DNA of 64,000 nt. Origin: Hyphomicrobiales bacterium. Its GTDB lineage: Bacteria; Pseudomonadota; Alphaproteobacteria; Rhizobiales; Rhizobiaceae. Made by a program: the position numbers and the translations under genes. Shown here piece after piece: positions 54,478-63,713 of the stretch; the first letter of the stretch is position 1, and each line of letters starts with the position of its first letter. The stretch is taken from the NCBI GenBank assembly GCA_900474095.1, contig UCOA01000035.1:1-64000 (forward strand), given 5' to 3'. Below the pieces are notes generated by a model. It worked only from the letters and a program-made list of their open reading frames with translations. It was not told where the DNA came from and did not search any database.

Positions 54478-55317
54478 TCAGACGTCGGCGACGAAAGTCT
54501 GCTTCTGCGTACCCAAGCCCTCGATGCCGAGCTCGACGACATCGCCGGCCTTCAGGTACTGCGGTGGCTTGAACCCCATGCCGACGCCGGGAGGGGTGCC
54601 GGTCGAAATGATGTCGCCGGGATGCAGCGTCATGAACTGGCTCAAATAGCTGACGACATTCGCAACGCCATAAACCATGGTCTTCGACGAGCCGTCCTGC
54701 TTGGTCACGCCGTTGACGGTGAGCCACATCTTCAGCTTCTGCGGATCGGCAACCTCGTCGCGGGTCACCAGCCATGGGCCGGTCGGGCCGAACGTGTCGC
54801 ATGACTTGCCCTTGGTCCACTGTCCCGAGCGCTTGGTCTGGAAATCGCGCTCGGAAACATCGTTGATGACACAGTAGCCGGCGACGTGTTCCAGCGCGTC
54901 AGCTTCCGATACGTACTTGGCCTTTCTGCCGATCACCACGCCGAGTTCGACCTCCCAGTCGGTGGCTTCCGAGCCGCGCGGGATGACGACGTCGTCGTTC
55001 GGGCCGACGATGGCTGACGTCGCCTTCATGAAGATCACCGGCTCCGGCGGCACATTCGCACCGGTTTCAGCGGCGTGATCGGCATAGTTCAGCCCGATGC
55101 AGATGAACTTGCCGGTTCCGGCAACGCAGGCGCCGAGGCGCGGGCTGCCGCCGACGACCGGCAGGCTGTCGATATCGAGCTCCTTGGCCCAACCCATATC
55201 GCTGATCGCATCGCCGCCGACATCGGCGATCACGCCGCTCAGGTCCCTGATCTGGCCATCCTTGTCGAGGACACCCGGCTTTTCCGACCCAAGGGGTCCG
55301 TACCGCAGAAGTTTCAT
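54478..55317 (-). CDS. Fumarylacetoacetate hydrolase family protein
   Basis: FAH-fold hydrolase of 279 residues. The short N-terminal domain is followed by the catalytic domain (about 68-275): GLNYADHAAE, the metal-binding acids in ATDWEVELGVVIGRKAKY and the SERDFQ motif, DTFGPTGPWLVTRDE, and STGTPPGVGMGFKPP. This branch includes ureidoglycolate lyase and 2,4-didehydro-3-deoxy-L-rhamnonate/fuconate hydrolases, so the substrate is uncertain. ATG 55317 with AAGGGAAGAG upstream is preferred to 55362. It is a single gene, downstream of the aldolase but separated by 183 bp including a hairpin. Confidence 0.88.
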   Translation of the reverse strand: MKLLRYGPLGSEKPGVLDKDGQIRDLSGVIADVGGDAISDMGWAKELDIDSLPVVGGSPRLGACVAGTGKFICIGLNYADHAAETGANVPPEPVIFMKATSAIVGPNDDVVIPRGSEATDWEVELGVVIGRKAKYVSEADALEHVAGYCVINDVSERDFQTKRSGQWTKGKSCDTFGPTGPWLVTRDEVADPQKLKMWLTVNGVTKQDGSSKTMVYGVANVVSYLSQFMTLHPGDIISTGTPPGVGMGFKPPQYLKAGDVVELGIEGLGTQKQTFVADV

Positions 55318-55469
55318 GTTTTTCTCTTCCCTTAAAACACAGACTGTCGTGCCGCCTGACAAATCAAAGGCGAGCAGCGTTGTAAAGCGCTTATCAGCGG
55401 GTGGGCAAATCTTGCCGTGCGATCAGGACGCACTGGTTGACAGACGTCCTGCCGCCGCCCAGGGAGGTA

Positions 55470-55492
55470 GTGGCGGGATGTTGTCCCGCCAC
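55470..55492 (-). terminator. Hairpin after the aldolase gene
   Basis: GTGGCGGGA (55470-55478) and TCCCGCCAC (55484-55492) make a perfect 9-bp stem with a 5-nt loop, just past the aldolase stop at 55501. No T tract follows on either strand, so it may be an mRNA-stabilising stem instead of a true terminator. Confidence 0.5.
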
Positions 55493-55500
55493 CGTGCACC

Positions 55501-56547
55501 TCAGGCAACCTTCGAATAGGCCCTTGCCATGTCCGGCAGGCGGGTCACGCGGATTTTCGATGCCTGACCGGCCGCGTTGAAGGCGATGAAGCGCTCCTTG
55601 CAGACCTCGACCATGCGGGCGGTGGCGGGCTTCAGATAGTTACGCGGATCGAAATTGTCCGGATGCTGCAGATGATGCTTGCGGATCTCGCCGGTGAAAG
55701 CAAGGCGAAGGTCGGTGTCGATATTGACCTTGCGGACGCCGAGCGGGATCGCCTTCTGGATTTCGGCGACCGGCACGCCCCAGGTCTGCTTCATCTTGCC
55801 GCCGAATTCATTGAACAGGTCCTGCAGGTCCTGCGGCACCGTCGACGACCCGTGCATGACCATGTGCGTGTTCGGCAGACGCTTGTTGATCTTGGCGATC
55901 GTTTCGATCGAGAGGATTTCGCCGTCCGGCGCGCGGGTAAACTTGTAGGCGCCGTGGCTGGTGCCGATCGCAACGGCCAGCGCATCGACCCCGGTTTTCT
56001 CGACAAAGTCGAACGCCTGTTCCGGGTCGGTCAGCAGCTCCTCGCGCGAAAGTGTGCCCTCGAAACCATGGCCGTCTTCCTTTTCGCCGGCACCCGTCTC
56101 GAGATTGCCGAGACAGCCAAGTTCGCCTTCGACCGAGACGCCGGCCGCATGGGCGATCTTCACCACTTCCGCCGTGACGCCAACATTGTAGTCATAGCTT
56201 GCGATCGTCTTGCCGTCGGCCAGAAGCGACCCGTCCATCATCACCGAAGTAAAACCGTTGGTGATCGCCGAAATGCAGGTCGAGGGCTGGTCACCGTGGT
56301 CGAGATGCAGGCATACCGGAATATGCGGGTATTCTTCGGTGGCACCGAGGATGAGGTGGCGCAGGAAAGCATCGCCCGCATAGGCGCGGGCGCCGCGGCT
56401 GGCCTGCAGGATAACGGGCGAGTCCGTAGCATCGGCCGCGCGCATCACCGCCTGGATATATTCCAAATTGTTCACGTTGAAGGCGGGCAGCGCGTAGTTG
56501 TTTTCAGCAGCGTGGTCCAGCAGCTGCCGTAGGGTGATCAAGGCCAT
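55501..56547 (-). CDS. fba: Class II fructose-bisphosphate aldolase
   Basis: Zinc-dependent aldolase of 348 residues cleaving or forming fructose 1,6-bisphosphate in glycolysis, gluconeogenesis or the Calvin cycle. Metal and substrate sites: [12 protein letters not shown] near residue 79, the [11 protein letters not shown] loop near 141, GTSHGAYKF near 196, and MHGSSTVPQ near 232, with VNIDTDLR near 276. It is the CbbA-like type IIB form with the extra [15 protein letters not shown] loop. GGGAG lies upstream of the ATG. No cbb partners are in the window, so a central-carbon role is likeliest. Confidence 0.95.
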   Translation of the reverse strand: MALITLRQLLDHAAENNYALPAFNVNNLEYIQAVMRAADATDSPVILQASRGARAYAGDAFLRHLILGATEEYPHIPVCLHLDHGDQPSTCISAITNGFTSVMMDGSLLADGKTIASYDYNVGVTAEVVKIAHAAGVSVEGELGCLGNLETGAGEKEDGHGFEGTLSREELLTDPEQAFDFVEKTGVDALAVAIGTSHGAYKFTRAPDGEILSIETIAKINKRLPNTHMVMHGSSTVPQDLQDLFNEFGGKMKQTWGVPVAEIQKAIPLGVRKVNIDTDLRLAFTGEIRKHHLQHPDNFDPRNYLKPATARMVEVCKERFIAFNAAGQASKIRVTRLPDMARAYSKVA

Positions 56548-57196
56548 TCAAAGTCTCCCGTTGTGCTGGCGCCATCATTCCTGATCAATGTCGGCGCCCA
56601 TATTCTCCGCTTGAGCAGAAGTGCGTGCCACAAACGCCAACTGGATCATCGAGACCAGGCCTCCTGGCGAAATGCGGACGGATTTGACCGCACCATAATT
56701 GATGATCCGGGTTTGGCAACCGCTGACGCGACCGAAAAGACGGGCTTTAGCGAGCGGAAACGTTGCAGATGGGGCTCTGTGGACAAATTACCGTGCATTT
56801 TTTTGCTCCGCCAAGAAAAGCAACCCATGATAGAAATTAAGCCCGTCTACGCGGTCCTTTGTTGGGACGAAGGCCGGCGAGCAACCCCGGACGGTTACGG
56901 AGTACGAATTGCATGATCATTTCCATTCGGAGCCAGTCCAGGAATGCATATTACGTAAACTGCCGTAAATAATACTTAAACTTGCGCGGTGCACTTCTAT
57001 CATCCGGTGGCTGAGCAATATACCGGGCGCAATTCCGTCGAAAAATGCCGCAATTGAAATGCAACCGCCGCGCTATAGTTACATGTCTGTCAGCGACATC
57101 GCGGCGTTTGAACGACGAAACACGGCCTTGCCTTTGCGAAAAATTTGGCATTCTCTCGCCGCTTCACAACCTAAAAAGAGGGGAAGGAAAACAAAA
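56548..57196. other. 649-bp non-coding region upstream of oppA
   Basis: Holds the aldolase upstream region and the opp promoter region. No convincing gene; a short frame from ATG 56827 (29 codons) is not supported. The part 56950-57080 is AT-rich for this genome and contains TTGAAA and TATAGTT near 57053 and 57073, but their spacing is too short for a standard promoter, so no promoter is called. Confidence 0.5.
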
Positions 57197-58795
57197 ATGA
57201 CAATGGCAAAAATCAACCTTCGCACGGCGATCCTGCTCGGATCGTTTCTCATTGGCGCGAGCCAGGTGCTCGCCGAAACCGTCCTGCATCGCGGCAATGC
57301 CGGCGAGCCGCAGACGCTCGATCAGGCTCACACCTCGATCAACATCGAAGAGTTCATCCTCAAGGATCTCTATGAAGGCCTGACCATCTACGACGCGGCT
57401 GGCAAGGTCGTTCCGGGTGCAGCCGAAACCTGGGATCTCTCCGACGACGGCCTCGTCTACACCTTCAAGCTGCGCGCCGACGCCAAGTGGTCGGATGGCT
57501 CTCCGGTGACCGCGGAGGACTTCGTCTTCTCGCTTCAGCGCATCGAGGATCCGAAGACCGCAGCCGGCTATGCCAACATCCTTTTCCCGATCAAGAACGC
57601 CGAAAAGGTCAACAAGGGCGAAGTGCCGGTCGATCAGCTCGGCGTCAAGACCGTCGACGACAAGACGCTTGAAATCACTCTGGAACGCCCGACCCCCTTC
57701 TTCCTCGAGCTTCTCGCCCACCAGACCGCTCTGCCCGTTTCCAAGGCAAGCGTCGAAAAGAACGGTGCCGATTTCGTCAAGCCGGGCGTCATGGTCTCGA
57801 ACGGGGCCTACAAGCTCGTCGCCCATACCCCGAACGACAGCCTGACCACTGAAAAGAACCCCAATCACTGGGACGCGGCTAACATCAAGATCGACAAGGT
57901 GATCTTTTACCCGATCGACGACCAGGCAGCCTCCGTCCGCCGCTTCGAGGCCAAGGAAATGGACCTCGCCTACAACTTCTCGGCCGACCAGCTGGACCGC
58001 CTGCGCAAGTCCTATGGCGAGCAGGTCCATGTTTCGCCGACGCTCGCGACTTACTACTACGCCTTCGACACCCGCCAGGAGCCCTATAACGACGTCCGCC
58101 TCCGACGGGCGCTCTCGATGGCCGTCGATCGCGACTTCCTCGCCAAGGAAATCTACTCGGGCTCGCAACTGCCGTCCTACTCCATGGTGCCGCCCGGCAT
58201 GGCCAGCTACGGCGATCCTGCAAAGGCCGACTTCTCCGAGATGTCACAGCTCGACCGCGAAGATGAAGCGGTCAAGCTGATGAAGGAAGCCGGCTACGGC
58301 GAAGGCGGCAAGCCGCTCAACATCGAAATCCGCTACAACACCAACCCGAATCACGAGCGTGTCGCCACCGCTGTCGCCGACATGTGGAAGAACACGTTTG
58401 GCGCCAAGGTGTCGCTGGTCAATCTCGACGTCTCCTCGCACTATGCCTACCTGCAGGAAGGCGGCAAGTTCAACGTCGCCCGCGCCGGCTGGGTGGCAGA
58501 CTATGCCGACGCCGAAAACTTCCTGGCGCTCAGCCTCTCCTCGAACAAGACCTTCAACTACGGTCACTTCGAGAATGCCGAGTTCGACGCCCTGATGAAG
58601 AAGTCCTACGAGGAGGTCGATCCGACGGCCCGCTCGAAGATCCTGCATGAAGCCGAGGCGCTTCTGATGAAGGAACAGCCGATCGCGCCGTTCCTGACCC
58701 AGGCAGACCTTTGGCTGGTGTCCGACAAGGTGAAGGGTTGGCAGGATAACGCCGTCAACGCGCATCTCAGCCGCTTCCTGAGCGTTTCCGAATAA
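57197..58795 (+). CDS. oppA: Peptide ABC transporter substrate-binding protein
   Basis: Periplasmic solute-binding family 5 protein of 532 residues. A signal peptide ends about residue 26 (SQVLA, then ETVLHRG). Family blocks include NAGEPQTLDQAHTSI, AETWDLSDDGLVYTFKLR with the SDGSPVTAEDFVFSL segment, RRALSMAVDRDFLA and FNVARAGWVADYADAENFL. It is closest to oligopeptide-binding OppA. ATG 57197 is used; a second Met two codons on is possible. GGGGAAGGA is upstream. First gene of the opp operon; a stable hairpin follows its stop. Confidence 0.93.
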   Translation: MTMAKINLRTAILLGSFLIGASQVLAETVLHRGNAGEPQTLDQAHTSINIEEFILKDLYEGLTIYDAAGKVVPGAAETWDLSDDGLVYTFKLRADAKWSDGSPVTAEDFVFSLQRIEDPKTAAGYANILFPIKNAEKVNKGEVPVDQLGVKTVDDKTLEITLERPTPFFLELLAHQTALPVSKASVEKNGADFVKPGVMVSNGAYKLVAHTPNDSLTTEKNPNHWDAANIKIDKVIFYPIDDQAASVRRFEAKEMDLAYNFSADQLDRLRKSYGEQVHVSPTLATYYYAFDTRQEPYNDVRLRRALSMAVDRDFLAKEIYSGSQLPSYSMVPPGMASYGDPAKADFSEMSQLDREDEAVKLMKEAGYGEGGKPLNIEIRYNTNPNHERVATAVADMWKNTFGAKVSLVNLDVSSHYAYLQEGGKFNVARAGWVADYADAENFLALSLSSNKTFNYGHFENAEFDALMKKSYEEVDPTARSKILHEAEALLMKEQPIAPFLTQADLWLVSDKVKGWQDNAVNAHLSRFLSVSE

Positions 58796-58801
58796 CGGAT
58801 T

Positions 58802-58835
58802 TGACGCGCGGCAGCCACGCTGTTGCCGCGCGTCA
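58802..58835 (+). terminator. Strong hairpin between oppA and oppB
   Basis: TGACGCGCGGCA (58802-58813) and TGCCGCGCGTCA (58824-58835) form a perfect 12-bp stem with a 10-nt loop. There is no T tract, so it probably protects the 3' end of the oppA message or attenuates, allowing more binding protein than permease. It ends 18 bases before the oppB start. Confidence 0.6.
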
Positions 58836-58853
58836 CGGTCAGAGAGCAAAACC

Positions 58854-59777
58854 ATGATCTCCTTTGTCCTGCGCCGCCTCGCGAGCGCCGTGCCGACCCT
58901 GTTTATCGTCGTCACGATTTCCTTCTTCCTGATGCGGTTCGCCCCCGGCGGCCCCTTCAATCTCGAACGTCCGCTGCCGCCGCAGACCATGGCGAACCTT
59001 ATGGCGACGTATCATCTCGATCAGCCGCTCTGGAACCAGTACCTCACCTACATCGGCAATGCCGTCACCGGCGACTTCGGGCCGAGTTACATCTACAAGG
59101 ACAACACCGTCGCCGAACTGATCGGCAAGGGCCTGCCCTATTCGATGGAACTCGGTTTCTATGCGCTGCTTCTGGCTCTGGTCGGCGGCGTTCTCGCCGG
59201 CACCATCGCGGCTCTTCGGCAAAACAGTTTCCTCGATTTCCTCATCATGTCGGTCTCGACCGTCGGCGTCACCGTACCGAATTTCGTCGTCGGTCCGGTG
59301 CTGACGCTTGTCTTCGCAATCACGCTCGCCTGGCTGCCGGCCGGTAGCTGGGGCGACGGCTCGCTGCGCTTCCTGATCCTGCCGATGGTAGCGCTTGCCC
59401 TGCCGCAGCTTGCGGTCTTTGCCCGGCTGACCCGCGGCTCGATGATCGAGGCGCTGCATACCGACCATATCCGCACCGCCCGCGCCTATGGCCTGCCATC
59501 GCACGTCGTCGTCGTCACTCATGCGATGCGCGCGGCGATGCTGCCTGTCGTTTCCTACCTTGCGCCCGCCGCCGCAGCGCTTTTGACCGGTTCGGCTGTC
59601 GTCGAGACGATCTTTACGATTCCCGGCGTCGGCCGCTATTTCGTGCTCGGCGCAATCAATCGCGATTACACGCTGGTGATGGGAACCGTGGTGCTGATCG
59701 CCATCTTCGTCATCGTCTTCAATCTTGTGGTCGACATTCTATACGGCCTTCTCGATCCGAGGGTTCGCCATGACTGA
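58854..59777 (+). CDS. oppB: Peptide ABC transporter permease OppB
   Basis: Inner-membrane permease of 307 residues with six membrane helices. N-terminal FVLRRLASAVPTLFIVVTIS and the GPFNLERPLP loop are typical; the EAA docking loop reads RTARAYGLPSHVVVVTHAMR near residue 205; the ETIFTIPGVGRYFV motif near 258 is diagnostic for the OppB/DppB group. Overlaps oppC by eight bases. Confidence 0.94.
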   Translation: MISFVLRRLASAVPTLFIVVTISFFLMRFAPGGPFNLERPLPPQTMANLMATYHLDQPLWNQYLTYIGNAVTGDFGPSYIYKDNTVAELIGKGLPYSMELGFYALLLALVGGVLAGTIAALRQNSFLDFLIMSVSTVGVTVPNFVVGPVLTLVFAITLAWLPAGSWGDGSLRFLILPMVALALPQLAVFARLTRGSMIEALHTDHIRTARAYGLPSHVVVVTHAMRAAMLPVVSYLAPAAAALLTGSAVVETIFTIPGVGRYFVLGAINRDYTLVMGTVVLIAIFVIVFNLVVDILYGLLDPRVRHD

Positions 59778-60900
59778 TATCGTCACCACCCCGGCGTTGC
59801 CGCCCGAAACCACAAGCCGAAGCCTGTTTCAGCTCGCGGCAATGCGCTTCCGCCGCAACCGCGCCGCCATGGCCGGCTGCGTCATGCTGGCACTGATCGC
59901 GCTGTTCTCCTTCCTCGGTCCCCATTTCATCAGCCACACCTATGACCAGGTGTTTCCATCCTACGTCTCGATCCCGCCGAGCTTCGAACCGCGGCCGGAC
60001 GCGTCGAGTCTTCAGGACGTGATGGAAGGCGTTGCCGGACGGGCACGCGTCGATCTGAAGGAGTTTGCCGTTGACGGCCAGACCTTCACGGCCACAGTGA
60101 CCTCCGACGCACCGATCGATCCCCGCGCCACGCGCTATTTCGACCGGGCCAACGAATTCGACGGCACCGAAGTGGTGGCGACGGAGAATGATGGGAAGAC
60201 GCTGAAGGTCACCGGCAGCGTCGAGCGCGAGTATTTCCTGTTCGGCACGGATTCCAACGGCCGCGATCTGATGGCCCGCGTCATGCTCGGCGGCCAGATC
60301 TCGATCGCCGTCGGACTGCTCGCGAGCCTCGTCTCGCTATCGATCGGCGTGCTTTATGGCGCGATTTCGGGCTATGTCGGCGGTCGCATCGACAACGTCA
60401 TGATGCGCTTCGTCGAAATCCTCTATTCGCTGCCCTTCGTCTTCCTCGTCGTCGTGCTCGTCGTCTTCTTCGGGCGCTCGTTCATCCTGATCTTCCTCGT
60501 CATCGGCGCGGTGGAATGGCTGGACATGGCCCGCATCGTGCGCGGCCAGACGCTGGCGTTGAAACGGCGCGAATTTATCGGCGCGGCGCAGGCGCTCGGT
60601 CTCACTGACTGGCAGATCATCCGCCGCCATATTATTCCGAACACCATCGGGCCGGTCGTCGTCTTCGTCACCGTCGTTGTGCCGAAGGTCATTTTGCTCG
60701 AAAGCTTCCTCTCCTTCCTCGGTCTCGGCGTCCAGGCGCCGCTGACGAGTTGGGGCGCGCTGATTGCGGAAGGTGCCAACAACATCCAGTCGGCGCCGTG
60801 GCTTCTGATCTTCCCGGCGATCTTCTTCGTCCTCACCCTCTTCTCGCTGAATTTCGCCGGCGACGGCCTGCGCGATGCGCTCGACCCGAAGGACCGCTGA
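59770..60900 (+). CDS. oppC: Peptide ABC transporter permease OppC with long periplasmic loop
   Basis: Permease of 376 residues. After the first membrane helix (about 35-53) comes an unusually long periplasmic segment of about 110 residues (from SHTYDQVFPSYV to GSVEREYFLFG), then the LFGTDSNGRDLMARVM motif, five further helices and the EAA loop GAAQALGLTDWQIIRRHIIP near 276. Shorter OppC proteins have about 300 residues. Similar extended loops occur in YejE-type permeases and may contact the binding protein. The start at 59770 overlaps the oppB stop. Confidence 0.92.
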   Translation: MTDIVTTPALPPETTSRSLFQLAAMRFRRNRAAMAGCVMLALIALFSFLGPHFISHTYDQVFPSYVSIPPSFEPRPDASSLQDVMEGVAGRARVDLKEFAVDGQTFTATVTSDAPIDPRATRYFDRANEFDGTEVVATENDGKTLKVTGSVEREYFLFGTDSNGRDLMARVMLGGQISIAVGLLASLVSLSIGVLYGAISGYVGGRIDNVMMRFVEILYSLPFVFLVVVLVVFFGRSFILIFLVIGAVEWLDMARIVRGQTLALKRREFIGAAQALGLTDWQIIRRHIIPNTIGPVVVFVTVVVPKVILLESFLSFLGLGVQAPLTSWGALIAEGANNIQSAPWLLIFPAIFFVLTLFSLNFAGDGLRDALDPKDR

Positions 60901-60901
60901 A

Positions 60902-62503
60902 ATGAATGATTCACGGGAAACAATTCTCGCCGTCCGAAACCTCAAGGTCTCGTTCTCGACCCCGGATGGAACGGTGGAAGCGGTTAAGGGCATTGATCTC
61001 GACATCAAGGCTGGCGAGACGCTGGCCGTGGTAGGCGAATCGGGCTCCGGCAAGAGCCAGACGATGATGGGCATCATGGGGCTGCTTGCCGGAAACGGCA
61101 CGGTGTCCGGCTCGGCCAAATATCGCGGCCAGGAGCTCATCGGCCTGCCGCTGAAAGCGCTGAACCATGTGCGCGGCGAAAAGATCACCATGATCTTCCA
61201 GGAGCCGATGACCTCGCTCGATCCGCTCTACACGATCGGCCGGCAGATTGCCGAGCCGATCGTCCATCACCGCGGCGGCACGTTCAAACAGGCGCGTGCC
61301 CGCGTGCTCGAACTCCTTGAACTGGTCGGCATTCCCGACCCGGCACGACGGATAGACAGCTATCCACACGAAATGTCCGGCGGCCAGCGCCAGCGCGTGA
61401 TGATCGCCATGGCGCTCGCCAACGATCCGGACATCCTGATTGCTGACGAGCCGACGACGGCGCTCGACGTCACCATCCAGGCGCAGATCCTCGAACTCCT
61501 GCGTTCGCTGCAGGTCAAGTTCGGCATGGCCGTCGTGCTCATCACCCACGATCTCGGCATCGTCCGCCATTTCGCCAGTCGCGTTGCCGTCATGCGCCGC
61601 GGCGAGGTGGTCGAGACGGGAACCAGTGCCGACGTCTTTGAGCGGCCACGGGCGGACTATACCAGAATGCTGTTGGCTGCCGAGCCGCGCGGTCACAAGG
61701 CGGCCCCCGGCGACAACGCTCCGATCGTTCTCGAAGGAACGAACGTAGCGGTCGACTATGCCACCGGCGGCGGCCTGTTCGGCAGTGCCGCCGGCGTGTT
61801 TCGCGCCGTCGACGGCGTCAGCATCCGGCTGAGAGAGGGCCAGACCATCGGGATCGTCGGCGAATCGGGCTCCGGCAAATCGACGCTCGGCCGCGCGCTT
61901 CTGCGGCTGATCCCGAGCAGCGGGCGTTACCAGTTCGGCGCGACGAACATCTCCGATTTCGGCCGCGCCGCCATGCGGCCGCTGCGCCGTGAGCTGCAGC
62001 TGGTGTTTCAGGATCCGTACGGATCGCTCTCGCCGCGCCTGACTGTAGGCGAAATCGTCACCGAGGGGCTTTATGTCCATGAGCCGCAGCTCAGCCGCGC
62101 CGAGCGTGACAGGCGGGCGATCGAGGCACTCAAGGAGGTCGGCCTCGATCCGGCCGCCCGCAACCGCTATCCGCATGAATTCTCCGGCGGTCAGCGGCAG
62201 CGCATCGCCATTGCCCGTGCCATCATCCTCAAGCCGAAGGTCGTCATTCTCGACGAACCGACCTCGGCGCTCGACCGCTCCGTGCAAGGACAGGTCATCG
62301 ACCTTCTGCGCGACCTGCAGAAGGCAAACGGCCTCTCCTACATCTTCATCAGCCACGACCTGTCGGTGATCAAGGCGATGTCGGATTATGTCGTGGTGAT
62401 GAAGAACGGCAAGATCGTCGAGGAAGGCGATACTGATACGATCTTTAAGGCACCGCGCGAGAGCTACACCCAGACCCTGATGAGCGCCGCCTTTACCGCG
62501 TGA
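60902..62503 (+). CDS. oppDF: Fused dual peptide ABC transporter ATPase (OppD-OppF)
   Basis: Single chain of 533 residues with two nucleotide-binding domains. Domain 1 (about 8-265): Walker [10 protein letters not shown], signature [14 protein letters not shown], Walker [13 protein letters not shown]. Domain 2 (about 280-530): Walker [10 protein letters not shown], signature [14 protein letters not shown], Walker [13 protein letters not shown]. It equals OppD plus OppF of enteric bacteria joined head to tail, a common arrangement in Rhizobiales. ATG 60902 starts right after the oppC stop. The gene's end overlaps the convergent EamA gene by 11 bases. Confidence 0.94.
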   Translation: MNDSRETILAVRNLKVSFSTPDGTVEAVKGIDLDIKAGETLAVVGESGSGKSQTMMGIMGLLAGNGTVSGSAKYRGQELIGLPLKALNHVRGEKITMIFQEPMTSLDPLYTIGRQIAEPIVHHRGGTFKQARARVLELLELVGIPDPARRIDSYPHEMSGGQRQRVMIAMALANDPDILIADEPTTALDVTIQAQILELLRSLQVKFGMAVVLITHDLGIVRHFASRVAVMRRGEVVETGTSADVFERPRADYTRMLLAAEPRGHKAAPGDNAPIVLEGTNVAVDYATGGGLFGSAAGVFRAVDGVSIRLREGQTIGIVGESGSGKSTLGRALLRLIPSSGRYQFGATNISDFGRAAMRPLRRELQLVFQDPYGSLSPRLTVGEIVTEGLYVHEPQLSRAERDRRAIEALKEVGLDPAARNRYPHEFSGGQRQRIAIARAIILKPKVVILDEPTSALDRSVQGQVIDLLRDLQKANGLSYIFISHDLSVIKAMSDYVVVMKNGKIVEEGDTDTIFKAPRESYTQTLMSAAFTA

Positions 62504-63446
62504 TCTCTCCGAGCCCGGCTTCGATAGCCGGGTCCGGCTGCGGCAGTTGCCGTCGTTTCAACTGCTGTTCGCGGAAGAAAATGAACAGGCCGGACGCAAC
62601 GATCAGGCCGGAGCCGAGGATGACGGTCCAGCCTGGCTTATCGCCGAAGAAGATCCAGCCGAAGACCACCGCCCAGAAGAGCAGCGTATATTGCAGGGGC
62701 ACCACCGTCGCCGCATCCGCGAGTTTCAACGAGCGGGTGACGAGAAGGTGGGCGAGCATGGCGACGATGCCGAGAAGGCTGAGGCAGAGCAGGGCCTGCA
62801 GGTCCATCGGCGCCCAGCCGGCCGGATTGGCGCCGACACCGACCAGCGAGAAGATCAGGGCGCCGCTCAGCTGCCAGAAGATCAGCGTCGTATCCGGCGT
62901 CGCCCGCAGGGTTCGGCCTAGCAGGAGCGCGACGGCGTAGGCCGCGCTGCCGACCAGCGCGATCAGCGCCGGCAGCGAGAAACTCTCGCTCGACGGCTCG
63001 AGCGCGATAATGACACCGGCAAAGCCGACCAGGATTGCCGTCCATCGCCGCCAGCCCACATGCTCACCGAGCAGGAACGGAGACGCCGCGGCCACATAGA
63101 TCGGTGCCGCCAGCCAATAGGTCATCGCATCGGCAAGCGGCATATAGGCGACGGCGAAATAGAAGGCGGAGGCATCGACGGCAAACAGCAGCGACCGCAG
63201 TCCCTGCAACCAAGGGCGATCGACGATCAGCAGGCTGCGCCAGCCGCGCTTGATGAAGAACGGAATAAGCACCACCAGCGCCGCCAGGCTGCGGATCGTC
63301 ATCAGTTGGCTGACGGAATAGGTCGACACGAGCCATTTCCCCATCGTGTCGTTGAGCGAGAACATCAGCATGCCAAGCAGCATGAAGATGACGCCAGTAC
63401 GAGCCGCGTTCGAAGTATGGGCAATGGGGGCTGTTGCGGCGGTCAT
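62493..63446 (-). CDS. EamA/DMT-family transporter
   Basis: Membrane protein of 317 residues with ten helices in two EamA repeats: repeat 1 about 17-150 (GVIFMLLGMLMFSLNDTMGK) and repeat 2 about 160-295, including the conserved VVPLQYTLLFWAVVFGWIFF near 252. The family exports amino acids or metabolites; no substrate can be named. The gene stands alone and is convergent with the opp operon, ending within its last codons. Confidence 0.88.
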   Translation of the reverse strand: MTAATAPIAHTSNAARTGVIFMLLGMLMFSLNDTMGKWLVSTYSVSQLMTIRSLAALVVLIPFFIKRGWRSLLIVDRPWLQGLRSLLFAVDASAFYFAVAYMPLADAMTYWLAAPIYVAAASPFLLGEHVGWRRWTAILVGFAGVIIALEPSSESFSLPALIALVGSAAYAVALLLGRTLRATPDTTLIFWQLSGALIFSLVGVGANPAGWAPMDLQALLCLSLLGIVAMLAHLLVTRSLKLADAATVVPLQYTLLFWAVVFGWIFFGDKPGWTVILGSGLIVASGLFIFFREQQLKRRQLPQPDPAIEAGLGEITR

Positions 63447-63586
63447 GGCATCGGTTCCGGGAAAGACGCCCTGCCACTCGCATATTCCCGCGCTTCAATC
63501 CATCCACGAAAATCGATGGTTCGATGAACAATCGGAATGCAACTCCGCTCACCCCTTCCGCTCCCGCGATTTCGCACTGCAGCACG

Positions 63587-63601
63587 ATAGAAATGTTCTA
63601 T
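63587..63601. promoter_or_regulatory. Palindrome ATAGAA-ATG-TTCTAT, candidate operator
   Basis: Perfect 6-bp arms around a 3-bp centre, in the 267-bp region between the divergent EamA gene and the molybdopterin oxidoreductase. Position 112 bp before the latter start suits a regulator site. No regulator gene is adjacent within the window. Confidence 0.35.
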
Positions 63602-63713
63602 TAGCGTATGCGAAACAGCCCATTGAAAGAAAACCGAAATTCGATCACAAGCGCATGCAATTGGACTTTTTGATCATGTTTCTTCTATCGACCGCGCAAG
63701 GATCGCTTCGTTC

